Of a DNA stretch of 64,000 bases, positions 11,894 to 22,927 are shown piece after piece. Numbering within the stretch: the stretch's first letter is position 1; every line of letters begins with the position of its first letter. The notes below the pieces were generated by a model. It worked only from the letters and a program-made list of their open reading frames with translations. It made no database searches and had not been told where the DNA came from. This DNA comes from Staphylotrichum longicolle (Eukaryota > Ascomycota > Sordariomycetes > Sordariales > Chaetomiaceae), in the NCBI GenBank assembly GCA_019096155.1, contig JAHCVI010000003.1:2728001-2792000 (forward strand), read 5' to 3'. A program made the position numbers and the translations under genes.

Positions 11894-12478
11894 TTAAGCC
11901 CCCTCCTGCTGTTGTTGCTGCTCTCGCAAGAAGATCTGAAATTTTGGAAAGAAGTCGTTCAGAAATGCCGAGTCAACCATCTCCTCAACCTTTGCAATAT
12001 GCTGTCCACTCTCGTCAAATGTGAAAAAGACAGCATACTCATTGGTCCAGTCTCCGAAGGGTGTGTCTGCCTTGGACACGGCATACACCACAGCTTTGCT
12101 CCTGGCGGCGTCGTGAACAATCTCATGAATCTTCAGCTTCATGCGGAGAAGTCGATACCTGTTAGCCAGGGTTTGTACACTCCGCAGATTGGGAACTTTC
12201 CCTTGCCGTCCGCTGGGGAGGCTGAAACCACACACAGCTTGACACTGTGCAGTGATATGTTCACTCACCTTATATCCAGTGACCACTTTCTGCACCAGAG
12301 GCAGCGTCACCTCCACCTGCGCCCTTGTCCGAGGCGGATGGTTCAAGGAGAAGGGCAAAGTGACCTGGGTGCAATCTTCGGTCCATGTTTCGACCATTTC
12401 CGCCGCGGACCAATTGCTCCATCCGGCGATGAACCGGTCGAGCGTGGCACGTTGAATCTCGGCCGAGGCAGGCATTGT
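11894..12478 (-). CDS. SnoaL-like (NTF2-fold) small protein
   Basis: Small NTF2-like/SnoaL-fold protein; relatives in fungal clusters act as cyclases, isomerases or dehydratases on polyketide or meroterpenoid intermediates. Best model: exon 12478-12269, intron 12268-12137 (GTGAGT donor), exon 12136-11894, 150 aa, the usual length. The splice joins VTGYK to LKIHEIVHD, which suits the family beta-sheet; the unspliced frame is also open and would give 195 aa with a non-conserved insert. Conserved-looking motifs are DRFIAGWSNW, TWTEDCTQ, SKADTPFGDWTNEY and KVEEMVDSAFL. The C-terminus has a run of five Gln. The tandem layout with the NmrA-like gene and an exact TCG-N5-CGA element 182 bp upstream place it in the cluster. 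The reaction is unknown. Confidence 0.8.
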   Translation of the reverse strand, partial: TMPASAEIQRATLDRFIAGWSNWSAAEMVETWTEDCTQVTLPFSLNHPPRTRAQVEVTLPLVQKVVTGYKVSEHITAQCQAVCGFSLPSGRQGKVPNLRSVQTLANRYRLLRMKLKIHEIVHDAARSKAVVYAVSKADTPFGDWTNEYAVFFTFDESGQHIAKVEEMVDSAFLNDFFPKFQIFLREQQQQQEGA

Positions 12479-13403
12479 TTCTCTGGGAAACTGACTGTAC
12501 CGTTCGGTATCTGACGGAGATTGCGGGTCGGCGTGTCCAGGAGTGTCTGTTTCTGGGATCCTGCAGTAGCATCTTGCATGCACAGAAGTATATACCATTA
12601 CTACATGGCCCGGGGCAACAATCAGGCTCCGGGAAAGCGCTGCATGCTTGACAAGGGATTCGGTAATCGAGCCCGGAGAATATCCTCTTCACTAGGTTCC
12701 CGCTGAACCGGTGGTGTACTTGTGCGGTCCACTCGGAGTTACATATCGAGCTGCTTCGGGAACTTGTAGTCCGGAGACCCCTGGCTTCGGTCAAGACCTA
12801 GGTGCGCGCAGCGGGGAGCCAGAAATGCATATATCAGACGGACCTCGAACAGAGGCTAGGGGCGGATTGCGCTGCCTGCCGCATCGGAATTCCACCATCG
12901 CCGCTAGCGATGGTGTCAAGCGCTTCGTCTTCCCACGGGAATTTGTCGAAGCATATCCACAGACGCCGGACATGGATGGCTCCGCCTTTGGCCCGCCGGA
13001 CGTGGTCACCTTTCGCTCGCCCCCGAGCCTCACGGAGGCAGCCGAGGGGGGGGACGGTGGGAGGAGCTACCTACATGGAGGGATTCTCTGTGCATATTTC
13101 ATCATCACAGGCCGTGAATCGTGATTCCCCATGCTTATTCAGGTCTTCTCAGAACGGCATGTCTTGGGACTGAAGGAATGCACACTGCCTATGATACGGC
13201 CCAGCAATTTGCATAAGCGCGACGGCGTGACTAGGTTCCGAGTGCTCGTGATGATGCTTTTCGCAATTTGTGTCGCTTGTTAGATAGCAACCTCGGTATG
13301 TAAAGCTGTCAGCACCCCGTTGGCACCCCGCCAACGACCCCGGGGCCCGATTCACGGATCACGAACCACGAATCAAAGAACCTTTGCCGACCAACCAGCA
13401 CCC
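12479..13403. promoter_or_regulatory. Divergent promoter, SnoaL-like / AflS-like
   Basis: A 925-bp gap between start codons, containing one exact TCG-N5-CGA site at 12660-12670, closer to the SnoaL-like gene. Short open frames inside show no domain signature. No RNA gene was seen. Confidence 0.5.
12660..12670. promoter_or_regulatory. AflR-type site TCG-N5-CGA
   Basis: Reads TCGGTAATCGA, 182 bp upstream of the SnoaL-like start and within the divergent promoter shared with the AflS-like gene. It is an exact match to the palindromic AflR core; binding by the AflR-like protein encoded at 16312-17919 is inferred. Confidence 0.6.
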
Positions 13404-15088
13404 ATGGACATTTCGTGCTTGGCCCAGATTGAGAGCTGTGCTAACGAGCTGGCTCGCGCGGCAAAAAGCCTGGCAGACTATTTTCAGACCACGCCAGCCC
13501 CGGGACCAGATGCGGAGCCGTCAAAGGGTCTCCCACTCGTGGCTCCTGATGGTCCCAGCCAAGCTCACCGGGCGCGAAGAAGCATTTTGGCCAGCGTGGC
13601 CAAGCTGCAGAACCTGATCGCCGAGCCGGGCCATTTCGTCGAGCGGCTTGCAAGCCAGGTTAGCTCCCGCCGCTAACCCTCCTCTCTTCCCTCCCGCAAC
13701 CCCCAAAGCGTTAGCGCTCGGTGGGGGTACATACACTGGTGCCGGGATATGTGAGCTAACGGATTCCGTCACCAGAACCAACTCTTGGCCTGCCTGCATT
13801 GGCTCAACGAATTCCAGGTGCTGGCTTGCATTCCACTCCAAGGCAGCGTGCTGGGCAAAGACGTTGCCGAGTTGACGGGCGTGCCGGAGGCGGTGCTTAT
13901 CCGCGTGGTGCGGATGACGAGCACGGCGGGCTTTCTCTGTGAGCCCCGGCCCCGCCACGTTGCGCACACCACTCTGTCGGCAGGTTTCGTCACCAAGCCA
14001 TCGCTGGGGGATGCAGCCATGTTCCTGTCCGGAACCGCTGCGCGGGCGGCGCTCCACTTGGCAGGCGCCACGCAGCGGTACGGCGAGGTGGACATGGAAC
14101 GGCCGGATCAGACGGCGTTCGCGCTCACCGAGAGGGCCCAGCAGTCTTTCCGGCAAGCGTGCGAGGAGCGTCCCAAGTTGCAGCGGCAGTGGGCTGCGTA
14201 CTTGCGATCGTCCATGGGCGTCGACGAGGCCATGGCTGAGGTGCTCAGTCGATTGGACTGGGAGAGGCACAAGAGTGTGTGTATTGTCGAGGTACGTCCA
14301 GCGAACCCCGCGGCTCAGTGAGTCACCTGCTTGGTAATTGACCATCGCCCACGGGTGTACAGCCCGGTCCTCACCCGTCGTGCGTCGTCCGGCGGATCGC
14401 CGAGCACTGTAGCCATCTCCACATCACCGTCCAAATAAGCGAGCCGTTGCCATCCGACGGCCTCGGCCACGCACACAGCAGCGATGGGAGTGGTAGCAGT
14501 GGTGGCAGTGGCAGGGAGTATTTCAAGGCACCCAATGCCATCACCCGGCCCGCGTCTCGGCCATCTCCCACGGTAGCATCGCCGCTGTTGGCCTCCCGAC
14601 CTTCCCAGACTCCGTCGCCACCGTCACGGTCCGGGGCAACTTCGACTTCTCCAAGTGCACGGGTAAGCGTGCAGCAGAGAGCCACCGGCCAACCACAGAC
14701 GGTCCGTGACGCGGGGGTGTACGTGCTCAACCTGGGCTCACCATCAACCTCGCCGGCCGAGTCGCTCGCCAGTGTAACGTCCCGGGTGGCGGCTGAGCTG
14801 CTCGTTCACCTGCCCATTCTGCGGGACAACCGCGGCGCGACCCTCGTGGTAGCCATGCGGCTCCTGCCCGACCCGAGTAGCGTCGACGTCGGGGTCGAGG
14901 CGGCCGCGCGCACACGCGATCTCGTGCTCCTGCAGCTGGCCAATGAGCGCGACCTTGAGGTGAGTGAGCTCGTTGACCTCATTCAGGGCATCCGCGACTG
15001 GAGCGGCAGGTTGGCCGTGGTCAGCCGCGCGAGGGGGCGGGACAATGCAGTCATGGCTCTGGGGGTAAAATTCCTGGCGACTGGGTAA
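13404..15088 (+). CDS. AflS/MdpA-like transcriptional co-regulator
   Basis: Cluster-specific coactivator of the AflS (AflJ) family, an O-methyltransferase-derived protein that lost catalysis and partners with AflR. Exons 13404-13658, 13776-14291 and 14363-15088 join in phase 0 to 498 aa. Seen: an N-terminal helix with two Cys, then the winged-helix signature NQLLACLHWLNEFQVLACIPL (residues about 86-106), DVAELTGVPEAVLIRVVRM and the AHTTLSAGFVTKPSL segment typical of AflJ/MdpA. Exon 3 carries a Ser/Gly/Pro-rich insert (about residues 290-345), then TRDLVLLQLANERDLEVSELVDLI and the conserved terminus VMALGVKFLATG. It lies in tandem with the AflR-like gene, whereas in the aflatoxin cluster the pair is divergent. 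The SAM-binding glycine motif is not apparent, as expected for a non-catalytic member. Confidence 0.88.
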
Positions 15089-16311
15089 AAAAAGGTAATC
15101 ATGCCAAAAGCAGCCAAGTACAGATTCTGTAGGAGCAGGGGAGTGGCTGGTTGAATATTACAACGTCTCCTCGGTGCGGCGCGGCCCGTAGTGCCAGAGA
15201 ATTAACGTTTAAACCTTGTTAGTTCGCGTCATTGTCAGAGGTGGGGGTTGTGTGGGTGGGATATTGCATGTGAAAGACCAACGCGCTCGATTGTGGTCCA
15301 GCTTGACAATTGACTGTGGCTTCAGGCAGCATTTCCTTCCTTTGACATACACGCACTTGCCTGGACTCTGCGCGTCGTCAGGGGATTGGGCGGCCCGAGG
15401 CAAGAGGCAACTTCAATGACTGCTGAGGCAAGGGTGACTCCTGCCTTCCGCACTTCTTCACACCACGGCCGAGGTTGGCGAGGTCGAAGGAGCGCTCCAG
15501 GAAGAGGGAAGGTCTGCTCAGAAGATGTGGGGTTCACTCAAGCCGTTGCTCCCATCGCAGGCTTGAACTGTTCAGGTCTAGCGCTGATCACTGGATGCAG
15601 GCAACACGAACAGAGGAATTGCGCGATTCTCTGTCAGTTTCGTGCTGGGGCAGCTGCTGATGCAGGGTCTTGGACCCTGGGACTTTTCCTCGTCGCTCAC
15701 TGGGTTTGTCGTTTTTGCACTCTCCCTCTGCGACCACCCATGATAACGTTTAAGGTGTGGTCTAAGACGAAAACGGCAGTTCTACTCCGTCTCGACGATG
15801 AACCAGAACAACGATGAACCAGACGGCATTATTGCGAGGTACCCCTTCCAATGATCCTCTCATCAATGATACAACTCCTGGATGCACAGCAGGATTCGGC
15901 ACCGTGGTCCGTCTGACATTCCAGGGCTGGGACAAGCGCACACGAACTCCTGCTCGACAATGATGTGATCATCGCTGTCCCTTAGCAACCTCCAGCTTCA
16001 CTGGCAAATCCCTCGTTGTGGATAGATGGCAATGTCGTGTGTTTGGGTCGCAGGCTTACAGCCGGGCACAGCAAATGAGCTCGGAGTACCTTGGGTAAGG
16101 GCCACTTCACATGCCGGCGGCATCGCATCATTCGGCGGGGGAACGGTTGGGACGACCTACATTTCGAGATCGAGATCTCATCGCTTGACACTTTTCCAAT
16201 GCGCCCCCCCCGGGAGAACCTGGGCTGAATTCTTGAATTGGCAACCAACAGCTGCAGCACCAAGAGTCCAAGACCAACAGGGTCACACGCTCACCAACGT
16301 CCAAGCCCACA
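15089..16311. promoter_or_regulatory. Intergenic, AflR-like promoter region
   Basis: A 1.2-kb gap between AflS-like and AflR-like genes, both on the plus strand. No domain-bearing frame was found on either strand and no exact TCG-N5-CGA site was seen. It probably holds the AflR-like promoter and leader. Confidence 0.5.
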
Positions 16312-17919
16312 ATGACAAGTCCGCCTCCACCAACAAAGCCCCAACCCACAAAGCTGCGCGACAGTTGCAACGCCTGCGCCGTCTCCAAGCTCAAGTGCAG
16401 CAAGGAGAAGCCTCTGTGTGCGCGCTGCGCGAAGCGGGGCCTGCGTTGCGAGTACTTCGCCACAAGGCGAGCCGGCCGCAGACACGACTTGGGAGCACGA
16501 CAACGACAGCAGGACGATGGCCCGGTCAGCGTGAACAACGGCTCCGACGACGGCAGTGACGCACGAAGCAGTGTCCATGTTGCCGTATCGGCAGCACCAG
16601 ACGCGACCAGCCACGCCCACTTCACGCCCTCGTGGGACGTGCACATGTGCGACGACCCCTACGACTCGACACACCCCGCTCTCTCCGACGCGCTGTCTTC
16701 TCCAAACGCTCACACGTTGGCTGGCGACGATTCCGCGCCGTGGCAGCTGCTGACCGCGGTGATGCCAGACGCCAATGATCTATTTGCTTCGTTTCCACTG
16801 GGGGAGATGCCGAGTCAGCTCCATGTCTTCAACATGAATCCCGTGGGCGAGGAACCGAAGAAGATGCCGAACAGCGACAGCGACGGCCTCGACTTTGGGC
16901 CTTTCACGGGCTTCGAACTGGCACCGGATACAGGAACCCTGGTCCTCGACGAGACCGGGTTCGATGCGGTCGACCATTTCAGTCTGTCGACCGCCTGGGA
17001 CTCGCCCTCCTCGCCTTCATTATCGCCACGATCCTCCCTCCTGTCCTCCGCTTCCTCATCCTTGACCACCGCATCCGTTTTCACCACAGCCACCACTCAA
17101 CGCACGTCTGTCAGCAACAGCAACCACAGCAACAGCCCGCCAGGAAGCCACGGGTTTGCGCCTACAATACTAGCATCAACAACGGCCCCAAGGCCCGCCT
17201 CGGGATGCTGTCTCTTCCGCGCCCTGGAACTTCTCACAAATCTCTTCCCCAGCTCGGCTGCTTGCACGTGCCAAGCTCCGTCAGCGCTGTCATCGGGAAC
17301 AGAAATCCCCATCGTCAGTACCGCCCTCCACGACGACAAGGGTCCGACCATGCAGCACGTCGTGGCCAAAAACAAGCAGACCCTCGAGGCCATCCAGATA
17401 ATGCTCGAGTGCCCGTGCTCCGGCGCCGACAACAGCTACCTCCTGGCCGTCATCTCCCTCGTCATCCTCAAGGTGCTGGGTTGGTACAAGGCTGCGGTGC
17501 AAGACTTGCCGGTAGCCATGTGGACGCAGCAGCATCGATCATCTGTGGGGAACCCGCGAAAGGGAGAAGCGGACAATGACCCGATCCCGACGCGCGAGCG
17601 CCGGAGGCGGCCGGCGTGCCATGCCGAACGTGTGTTGCAGACGCCGGCCGTAATCGATGGGTACCGTCTGGACGGTGATGATCAGGCGCGGATGGCAGCG
17701 CAATTGGTTCTAAGTGAGCTGCATCGGGTGCAGAGGCTTGTCAATGTCCTTGGGAGTCGCCTCAAACAGGGCCCGGAAGGGGGCGGGCGCAATTCAGGGA
17801 GTGGAAATCCCGGGGGCACACCGGTTTTTTCGCCCGCGTGGTTTGGTCAGCTCGAGACGGATTTAAGGAAGAGAGTGAGGAGTTTGTCACTGGAGATTGT
17901 GGACATGTTGAGGCAGTGA
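16312..17919 (+). CDS. AflR/MdpE-like Zn2Cys6 transcription activator
   Basis: Pathway-specific activator, single exon, 535 aa. The binuclear zinc cluster is CX2CX6CX6CX2CX6C with Cys at 19, 22, 29, 36, 39 and 46, starting KLRDSCNACAVSKLKCSKEK, followed by the basic linker RRAGRR that is characteristic of AflR. A Ser/Thr/Asn-rich linker (about 245-285) precedes the AflR C-terminal domain: CCLFRALELLTNLFPSS, then LEAIQIMLECPCSGADNSY, ISLVILKVLGWYKAAV, and a terminal helix ending SLSLEIVDMLRQ. Relatives bind TCG-N5-CGR and switch on aromatic polyketide clusters. Such sites occur upstream of four neighbouring genes. Family identity is secure; the target list is inferred. Confidence 0.92.
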   Translation: MTSPPPPTKPQPTKLRDSCNACAVSKLKCSKEKPLCARCAKRGLRCEYFATRRAGRRHDLGARQRQQDDGPVSVNNGSDDGSDARSSVHVAVSAAPDATSHAHFTPSWDVHMCDDPYDSTHPALSDALSSPNAHTLAGDDSAPWQLLTAVMPDANDLFASFPLGEMPSQLHVFNMNPVGEEPKKMPNSDSDGLDFGPFTGFELAPDTGTLVLDETGFDAVDHFSLSTAWDSPSSPSLSPRSSLLSSASSSLTTASVFTTATTQRTSVSNSNHSNSPPGSHGFAPTILASTTAPRPASGCCLFRALELLTNLFPSSAACTCQAPSALSSGTEIPIVSTALHDDKGPTMQHVVAKNKQTLEAIQIMLECPCSGADNSYLLAVISLVILKVLGWYKAAVQDLPVAMWTQQHRSSVGNPRKGEADNDPIPTRERRRRPACHAERVLQTPAVIDGYRLDGDDQARMAAQLVLSELHRVQRLVNVLGSRLKQGPEGGGRNSGSGNPGGTPVFSPAWFGQLETDLRKRVRSLSLEIVDMLRQ

Positions 17920-18489
17920 CTAGTGCCATCTTCTGCTCTAACGTGCTCGGTGGGCGGAAGCTAGAACTTACCTTATTGGATGCGGAACAGCGTTTTACAG
18001 AGTCGGCTTTGTGATGAGGCGGTAGGGTGCAAGCAATAAATGATGACATCTTACCTAACTGTCGGGTTCTGTTTGTGGCCCAAACATTTGGGTATCTGGT
18101 GAGTACTTTGCTAGTGGCAGCTCTGTTCACGCCGTCAGCGCTCACGCTTCCTGCGGCTGGAGCCCATCCTACATCAGGCAGCAGAACCGCGTTGGGCTCA
18201 ATAATGACAACCGGGACATCTTGAAACCCCTGACGTACCCTGATCACGCAAGTGAGATTAGCTGGGCGCCGCGTTCGGGGTCCGATGTCTCAACCCAAGC
18301 CCGCTAGCGTTCGTGGCTTACCGGAGCATCGCCAGCCCCGGCCACACACGACCGCTGCGGGTATCCGGGGGTATGGGTCAAGATGGGCAGGATCTTAATT
18401 TATGTAAGACCAGGCTCATGTGCCTCTGTCAAGCCGGCCCATATTACCGGTATTGTTCTGCAAGGTACCAGTCCTGCATATCCCGCACA
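17920..18489. promoter_or_regulatory. Laccase promoter region
   Basis: A 570-bp gap upstream of the laccase, containing an exact TCG-N5-CGA site at 18275-18285. No other gene was seen. Confidence 0.5.
18275..18285. promoter_or_regulatory. AflR-type site TCG-N5-CGA
   Basis: Reads TCGGGGTCCGA, ending 205 bp before the laccase ATG. The outer four bases on each side form a palindrome (TCGG/CCGA). Binding by the AflR-like factor is inferred. Confidence 0.62.
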
Positions 18490-20712
18490 ATGGCTGTCCT
18501 CACTGCTCTCGGGCTGTTGGCAACTTTGTCTCACTTGGCGCTGGCACTCACTCCACAGCTCACGGCGTTGGAGAGTCGTCCTGGCGGGCCCCGTGGCCCT
18601 TCGAACTGTGCCAACACGCCCCGGAGCCGTGGATGTTGGAAGGGAGACTTCGACATCTACACGGATTATGAAGCCAAGATACCTAAGGGGAGACTGCGGG
18701 AGGTGTGTCCGTAACTATTCTTCCAAAAGCTCGAGTGACTGCTGACGCAGATATCTCAGTATCATCTCACAGTCAGCGAAAAGGAAATTGGCCCGGATGG
18801 GTATCGCGTGAACAAGACTGTGTTCAATGGTGCGTGGCGCTGTTGAAGGTGGCGTCTCGTTCATCTGCTCAAAGTAACATTACAGGACAATATCCCGGCC
18901 CCCTCATCGAGGCTGACTGGGGCGACACGATTCGTACGATATCCCTTTCCCACTCTGCCCCTTACTGTCTCTGAGCTAGCCGGCCACCATTGCTAATCAC
19001 TCCTTAAGGCGTCACGGTATATAACAACCTGACCAACTTCAACGGTACAGCGGTCCATTGGCATGGCATCCGCATGTTTGAGACGAACTGGGAGGATGGT
19101 GTCCCCGGAGTGACACAATGTCCGATCAAGGTAGAGTGCCCTGTTTGCACCGCCGGTGGCAGCAACAGTCGCGTTGTGTCAGGGAACTCCGAAGTTGACC
19201 AGCAGTATCTAGCCCGGATCATCGCAAACATACGAGTTTCGGGCGATGCAGTATGGGTCGTCATGGTATCACTCGCACTTCAGCTTGCAGTGTAAGATGG
19301 TCTGCCCCTAATAGAGAAGCGGCACCATGGCGAGGAGGGCTGACCGGGCGCCAGATACCAACGGGCTGTACGGGCCCCTTGTAATTCATGGCCCATCCAG
19401 CGCCAATTGGGACGTTGACCTTGGTCCTTGGCTGATTGCCGACTGGTACCACGAGAACGCCTTCAAACTCCTTTATTACGAATTCTACACGGACCGCGCC
19501 GCCATCCCACAGTCCATGGTCCTCAATGGCAAGGGGCGCTTCAACTGCAGCACCACAGACGACCCCAGATGCACAGGCCGCAGAGATCTACACACGACCG
19601 TCTTCGAGAAAGGCACCAAGTACAAGATCGCCATCGCCAACACGGGCACGCTACTTACGGAAACCTTCTGGATCGACGGACACAACTTCACAGTCATCGC
19701 CAACGACTTCGTCCCCATCGAGCCCTACCAGACCAACGTGATTACCCTCGGCATCGGACAGCGCTACGAGATTGTCGTCGAAGCCAAGGCAGATCTCCTC
19801 AACGGCACCGATTTCTGGATCCACTCCCATTTCTGCGGCCTCCCCGGCCTCATCGATAGCCGCGTGGGCATCATCCGCTACGACGCCAGGTCCGCCGCTG
19901 ACCCTCCCGCACCACCCTCGCCCGCCCACCGCGATTTTGGCTGCGCCGACCCAGCGCCGAGCCTTCTCAAGCCCGTCGTGCGGCGCCAGGTGGGCAACAA
20001 AGTCAACAGCCTCGAGCCCAGCGACTACCTCAAGGTTGGGCTGCAGCACTGGCCCAACGTCACCGACCCCAACAGCCGCATCCACCGCTGGACGATGCGC
20101 AACGTGCCAATGCAGCTCGACTGGGAGCAGCCCAGCCTGAAAAAGCTCACGCGCAACTCCAACAACAACTCCAACAACAACAACGGACCTCCGGCCACCA
20201 ACTTGAACATCTCGGCGCTCTTCCCCCCGGAGACAGAGCCCGTGGTGCTCGACTACAAGACGGGCGAGTGGGTGTACTTTGTCATCACCAACAACTACAC
20301 GGTCGAGGACGCCTCGCCGCCGCGGACGCTGCCGCAGTCGGTGCACCCGATCCACCTGCACGGGCACGACCTGCTGGTGCTGGCGCAGGGCGAGGGCCCC
20401 TTCACCAAGCACGTCGTGCCGCAGCTGGACAACCCGGCGCGGCGGGACGTGGTCAACTGCCCGCTGAACGGCTACGTGTGGATCGCGTTCCAAGTCAACA
20501 ACCCGGGCGCCTGGCTGATTCACTGCCACATCGCGTGGCACGCGAGCAGCGGGCTGGCGCTGCAGTTCATTGAGCAGCCGGGCAAGATCAAGCCGCTGTT
20601 GCAGAAGAACAGGGCGCTGGAGCAGTTGGGAGACAGGTGTGAGGACTGGAGCCGGTGGTACAAGACGGTTAATATCAAGCAGGGGGCCGTGCAGGAGGAT
20701 TCGGGTGTTTAG
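18490..20712 (+). CDS. Ascomycete laccase (multicopper oxidase), GedJ-like role possible
   Basis: Secreted blue multicopper oxidase. Exons 18490-18702, 18760-18829, 18886-18933, 19009-19130, 19213-19291 and 19355-20712 join in phase to 629 aa. It has a signal peptide (MAVLTALGLLATLSHLALA). Copper ligands seen: HWHG near 127, WYHSH near 164, HPIHLHGHD near 508 and HCHIAWH near 567, with Leu as the likely axial type-1 residue. The C-terminus ends DSGV, the conserved plug of ascomycete laccases. An Asn-rich insert (RNSNNNSNNNN) precedes the third cupredoxin domain. In geodin biosynthesis a multicopper oxidase (dihydrogeodin oxidase) performs phenol coupling after questin oxidase and methylation, matching the neighbours here. 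The exact intron 1 acceptor may shift by 9 nt. Substrate is inferred from context only. Confidence 0.9.
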
Positions 20713-21119
20713 GGGGAGTTCGCTTGGTGGATGGGGGCGAGTGAATCGAGAAGCACAGGGATGGTTGTATCGGGAGATGTGATTTCATGGGAGAGTGGTA
20801 TAAGAAGTTGTATCTCGAACGGTTGAGAATCGCGCAAAAAGCTTATGCTGTGTGGGACAGTTCGGACTGAGTAGATGCGGAAGACTTCATTTTTGCTCAG
20901 GGGCTCAGGCTCTTGTGTAATCCGCTCTCAGAGTAACAATGCCACAGCACAACCACTTGGTCGTCTCCCAGGAGTTGTCTTACGACTTTACGACGGAGAG
21001 TGGAGAAATATTCATCTTAGAATCATGATTCATCAAAAACTCAACCTGAATTCATCCAAATAACGACGAAGATAATAGAGAGTGCAAGGACAAACGATCC
21101 AAGAAGAATACAGTCACCC
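20713..21119. other. Convergent 3' intergenic
   Basis: A 407-bp gap between the laccase stop and the questin-oxidase-type stop, which face each other. AT-richer than its flanks; terminators or polyadenylation signals are expected. No gene was seen. Confidence 0.4.
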
Positions 21120-22490
21120 TCACACGGCGGCGGCAGCAGCAGGAACCGCATTCCAGAGCGGATCAAACCCAGCGCCCCAAATCCACTTATCATCAGGACC
21201 CAGTCCCAGCGTCGAGTCATATGCCAGCTGGGCAAGCTTGAACCAGGCCTCCCCCTTCACGGGTAAGTCCTCGCTGCCCTCACCCTTCTCGTACTGCCTC
21301 GACACCTCCTCACCATTCTTGATGGCCCGCACAAACTTGGCGACATGTCCATCGTCATGCGCCGTATTGACCACCTGATACAGTCCGGCCCAGTCCAGCC
21401 CCTTACTCGACGTCGGCGCGTAGCCCTCGATCCACTCGAGCTTCAACTCCGGCGCCGCGCCGGCCGCGTACCACACCAGATCCAGCCTCGCCTTCCGCTC
21501 GACCAGCTTGACCTTGTCGGCCAGGCTCAGCCACGGCAGCCGGTTGAAGACGGTGAGGAAGATGCTCGCATTGACGTTGTGCATGTGGAAGAAGTCGACG
21601 CGCCGCGCCTTGCCCGCGCGGTGCGCCCCACCCGCCGAGTACGCCGCGAGGTTGATCGCCTCGGCGGTGGCGCGCTGGAGCGCCGCCTCGGTGTGCGCGC
21701 CGACCCGCCACTGCGCCGCCAGCGCGGCGATTTCGGCGCCCGCGCGCCCGATGACGCCCTCGCGGACGCGGACGGGGCCCTCCTGCACCTTGGCCGCGGT
21801 GCGGATCTTGTCCGTTGCGCGCGCCTCGGTGTAGAGGGACAGGAGGGACTTGGGCGGGGTGTTGGAGGCGGCGGCGGCGGCGGCGAGTTCCTCGCTCTGC
21901 CGGAAAAAGCCGTCCAGGTTGGCCGAGTCGTGCACTGCCGCCTGAGCGAGCCCCTCGGCGATGATGGCAGGCAGCTCAAACTCGACGCCGAAGCCGAGGT
22001 GGATGATGGGGTGGAAGGCACCCTCGTACAGCTGCACAAAGATGGTCTCGGCGTTGGGCGTGCCGCTGAACACGTATTCCTGCAAGACGGCCTGCCATCC
22101 CTTGGTGGCAATCTCCTCTTTAAAGAAGACGAGGTAGTTGGTATAGTGGTTGAGATCGCCAACGTGCTTGCGGAAAGTGTCGGGGTCGTGGAGAGCTTGG
22201 ACGGCAGCCTTGTCGAGGGGCGGGATGGGCCGCTGGATGGCTACGCCGTCGTCGTATGCACGTTGGAGCTCATTCGGGCCGCCGCCTAGCGCCAGGACGG
22301 AAAGGACCGAGTGCGGGATGTGGTTGTGGCCGCCAACATCGCGCCAGAAGATGTGGTGGTCGTCGTGGTTCCGCTGGAGGAGCTCGCTGGCTCTTTCGAG
22401 GGCTCCAGGGGGGTTTTCGGAGATGCGGCCGAGGCCAAAATTGGCCGAGAGTTGGATACGGGGGGCATTTGTGATTGTCGTGGTTGACAT
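21120..22490 (-). CDS. Questin-oxidase-type Baeyer-Villiger oxidase (GedK/MdpL/AflY family)
   Basis: Cofactor-poor oxidase family (questin oxidase-like) that cleaves anthraquinone rings: GedK converts questin to desmethylsulochrin, MdpL acts in monodictyphenone and AflY in aflatoxin synthesis. Single exon, 456 aa, full length. Seen: an N-terminal HHIFWRDVGGHNHIPHSVLS segment, DLNHYTNYLVFFKEE, AFHPIIHLGFGVEFELPAIIAEGLAQAAVH (the family His-rich helix), VDFFHMHNVNASIFL and TAHDDGHVAKFVRAI. The gene is divergent from the methyltransferase and convergent with the laccase. No exact AflR-type site was found in the 437-bp shared promoter; a one-mismatch version lies at 22527-22537. The presence of this enzyme implies an anthraquinone or related substrate. 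Confidence 0.9.
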   Translation of the reverse strand: MSTTTITNAPRIQLSANFGLGRISENPPGALERASELLQRNHDDHHIFWRDVGGHNHIPHSVLSVLALGGGPNELQRAYDDGVAIQRPIPPLDKAAVQALHDPDTFRKHVGDLNHYTNYLVFFKEEIATKGWQAVLQEYVFSGTPNAETIFVQLYEGAFHPIIHLGFGVEFELPAIIAEGLAQAAVHDSANLDGFFRQSEELAAAAAASNTPPKSLLSLYTEARATDKIRTAAKVQEGPVRVREGVIGRAGAEIAALAAQWRVGAHTEAALQRATAEAINLAAYSAGGAHRAGKARRVDFFHMHNVNASIFLTVFNRLPWLSLADKVKLVERKARLDLVWYAAGAAPELKLEWIEGYAPTSSKGLDWAGLYQVVNTAHDDGHVAKFVRAIKNGEEVSRQYEKGEGSEDLPVKGEAWFKLAQLAYDSTLGLGPDDKWIWGAGFDPLWNAVPAAAAAV

Positions 22491-22927
22491 GGCTGGCAGC
22501 TGGGTGATGGTTCACTGACTGGTGTATCGTTGGTTGAACGGGCGTGGGTCTGACAGTTGCGTTGTCACCCCAAGTGAACCAAGATGCAGATTATAACCAA
22601 GAACAAGCACGTATCTCCAAAAAGCTGCTACTTCCGAGCGACCATGACGTGCTGAAGCTGCGTCCGTGTTGGGTCGTTTCGGACATGGAGTTGGATTCCC
22701 GAACTTGCAGTTTCCGATCCCGCCCACCCGATCCCCCCTTTGCCGCGACTCTTGTCCCCGAGCATGTAGTCGAAACAGCTATGTACTTCACCTGCTTGCA
22801 GAAATTCAGTCTTGTAGCCATCTGCTTACTTTAATTCTGGTCTGCAAAGCAACGATCTCATCTTCCCCGTTCTGAACCGCTAACCCCTGAACTACCCCTG
22901 AATTGCCCCCGAAACGAGAACCCAACC
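22491..22927. promoter_or_regulatory. Divergent promoter, questin oxidase-like / methyltransferase
   Basis: A 437-bp bidirectional region. It lacks an exact TCG-N5-CGR element; TCGTTGGTTGA at 22527-22537 differs by one base. The plus side has a C-rich leader before the methyltransferase ATG. Confidence 0.5.

Noticed and set aside
19651..20541. 296-codon minus-strand frame opposite the laccase
   Set aside because: Antisense of the copper-ligand-bearing exon in high-GC DNA; no independent signature.
21345..22289. 314-codon plus-strand frame opposite the questin-oxidase-type gene
   Set aside because: Antisense shadow rich in Arg/Gly/Glu/Val; the minus strand matches the oxidase family throughout.
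22527..22537. TCGTTGGTTGA as an AflR site for the questin-oxidase-type gene
   Set aside because: One base off the core and only 37 bp from the start codon, unlike the 170-210 bp spacing of the other sites.
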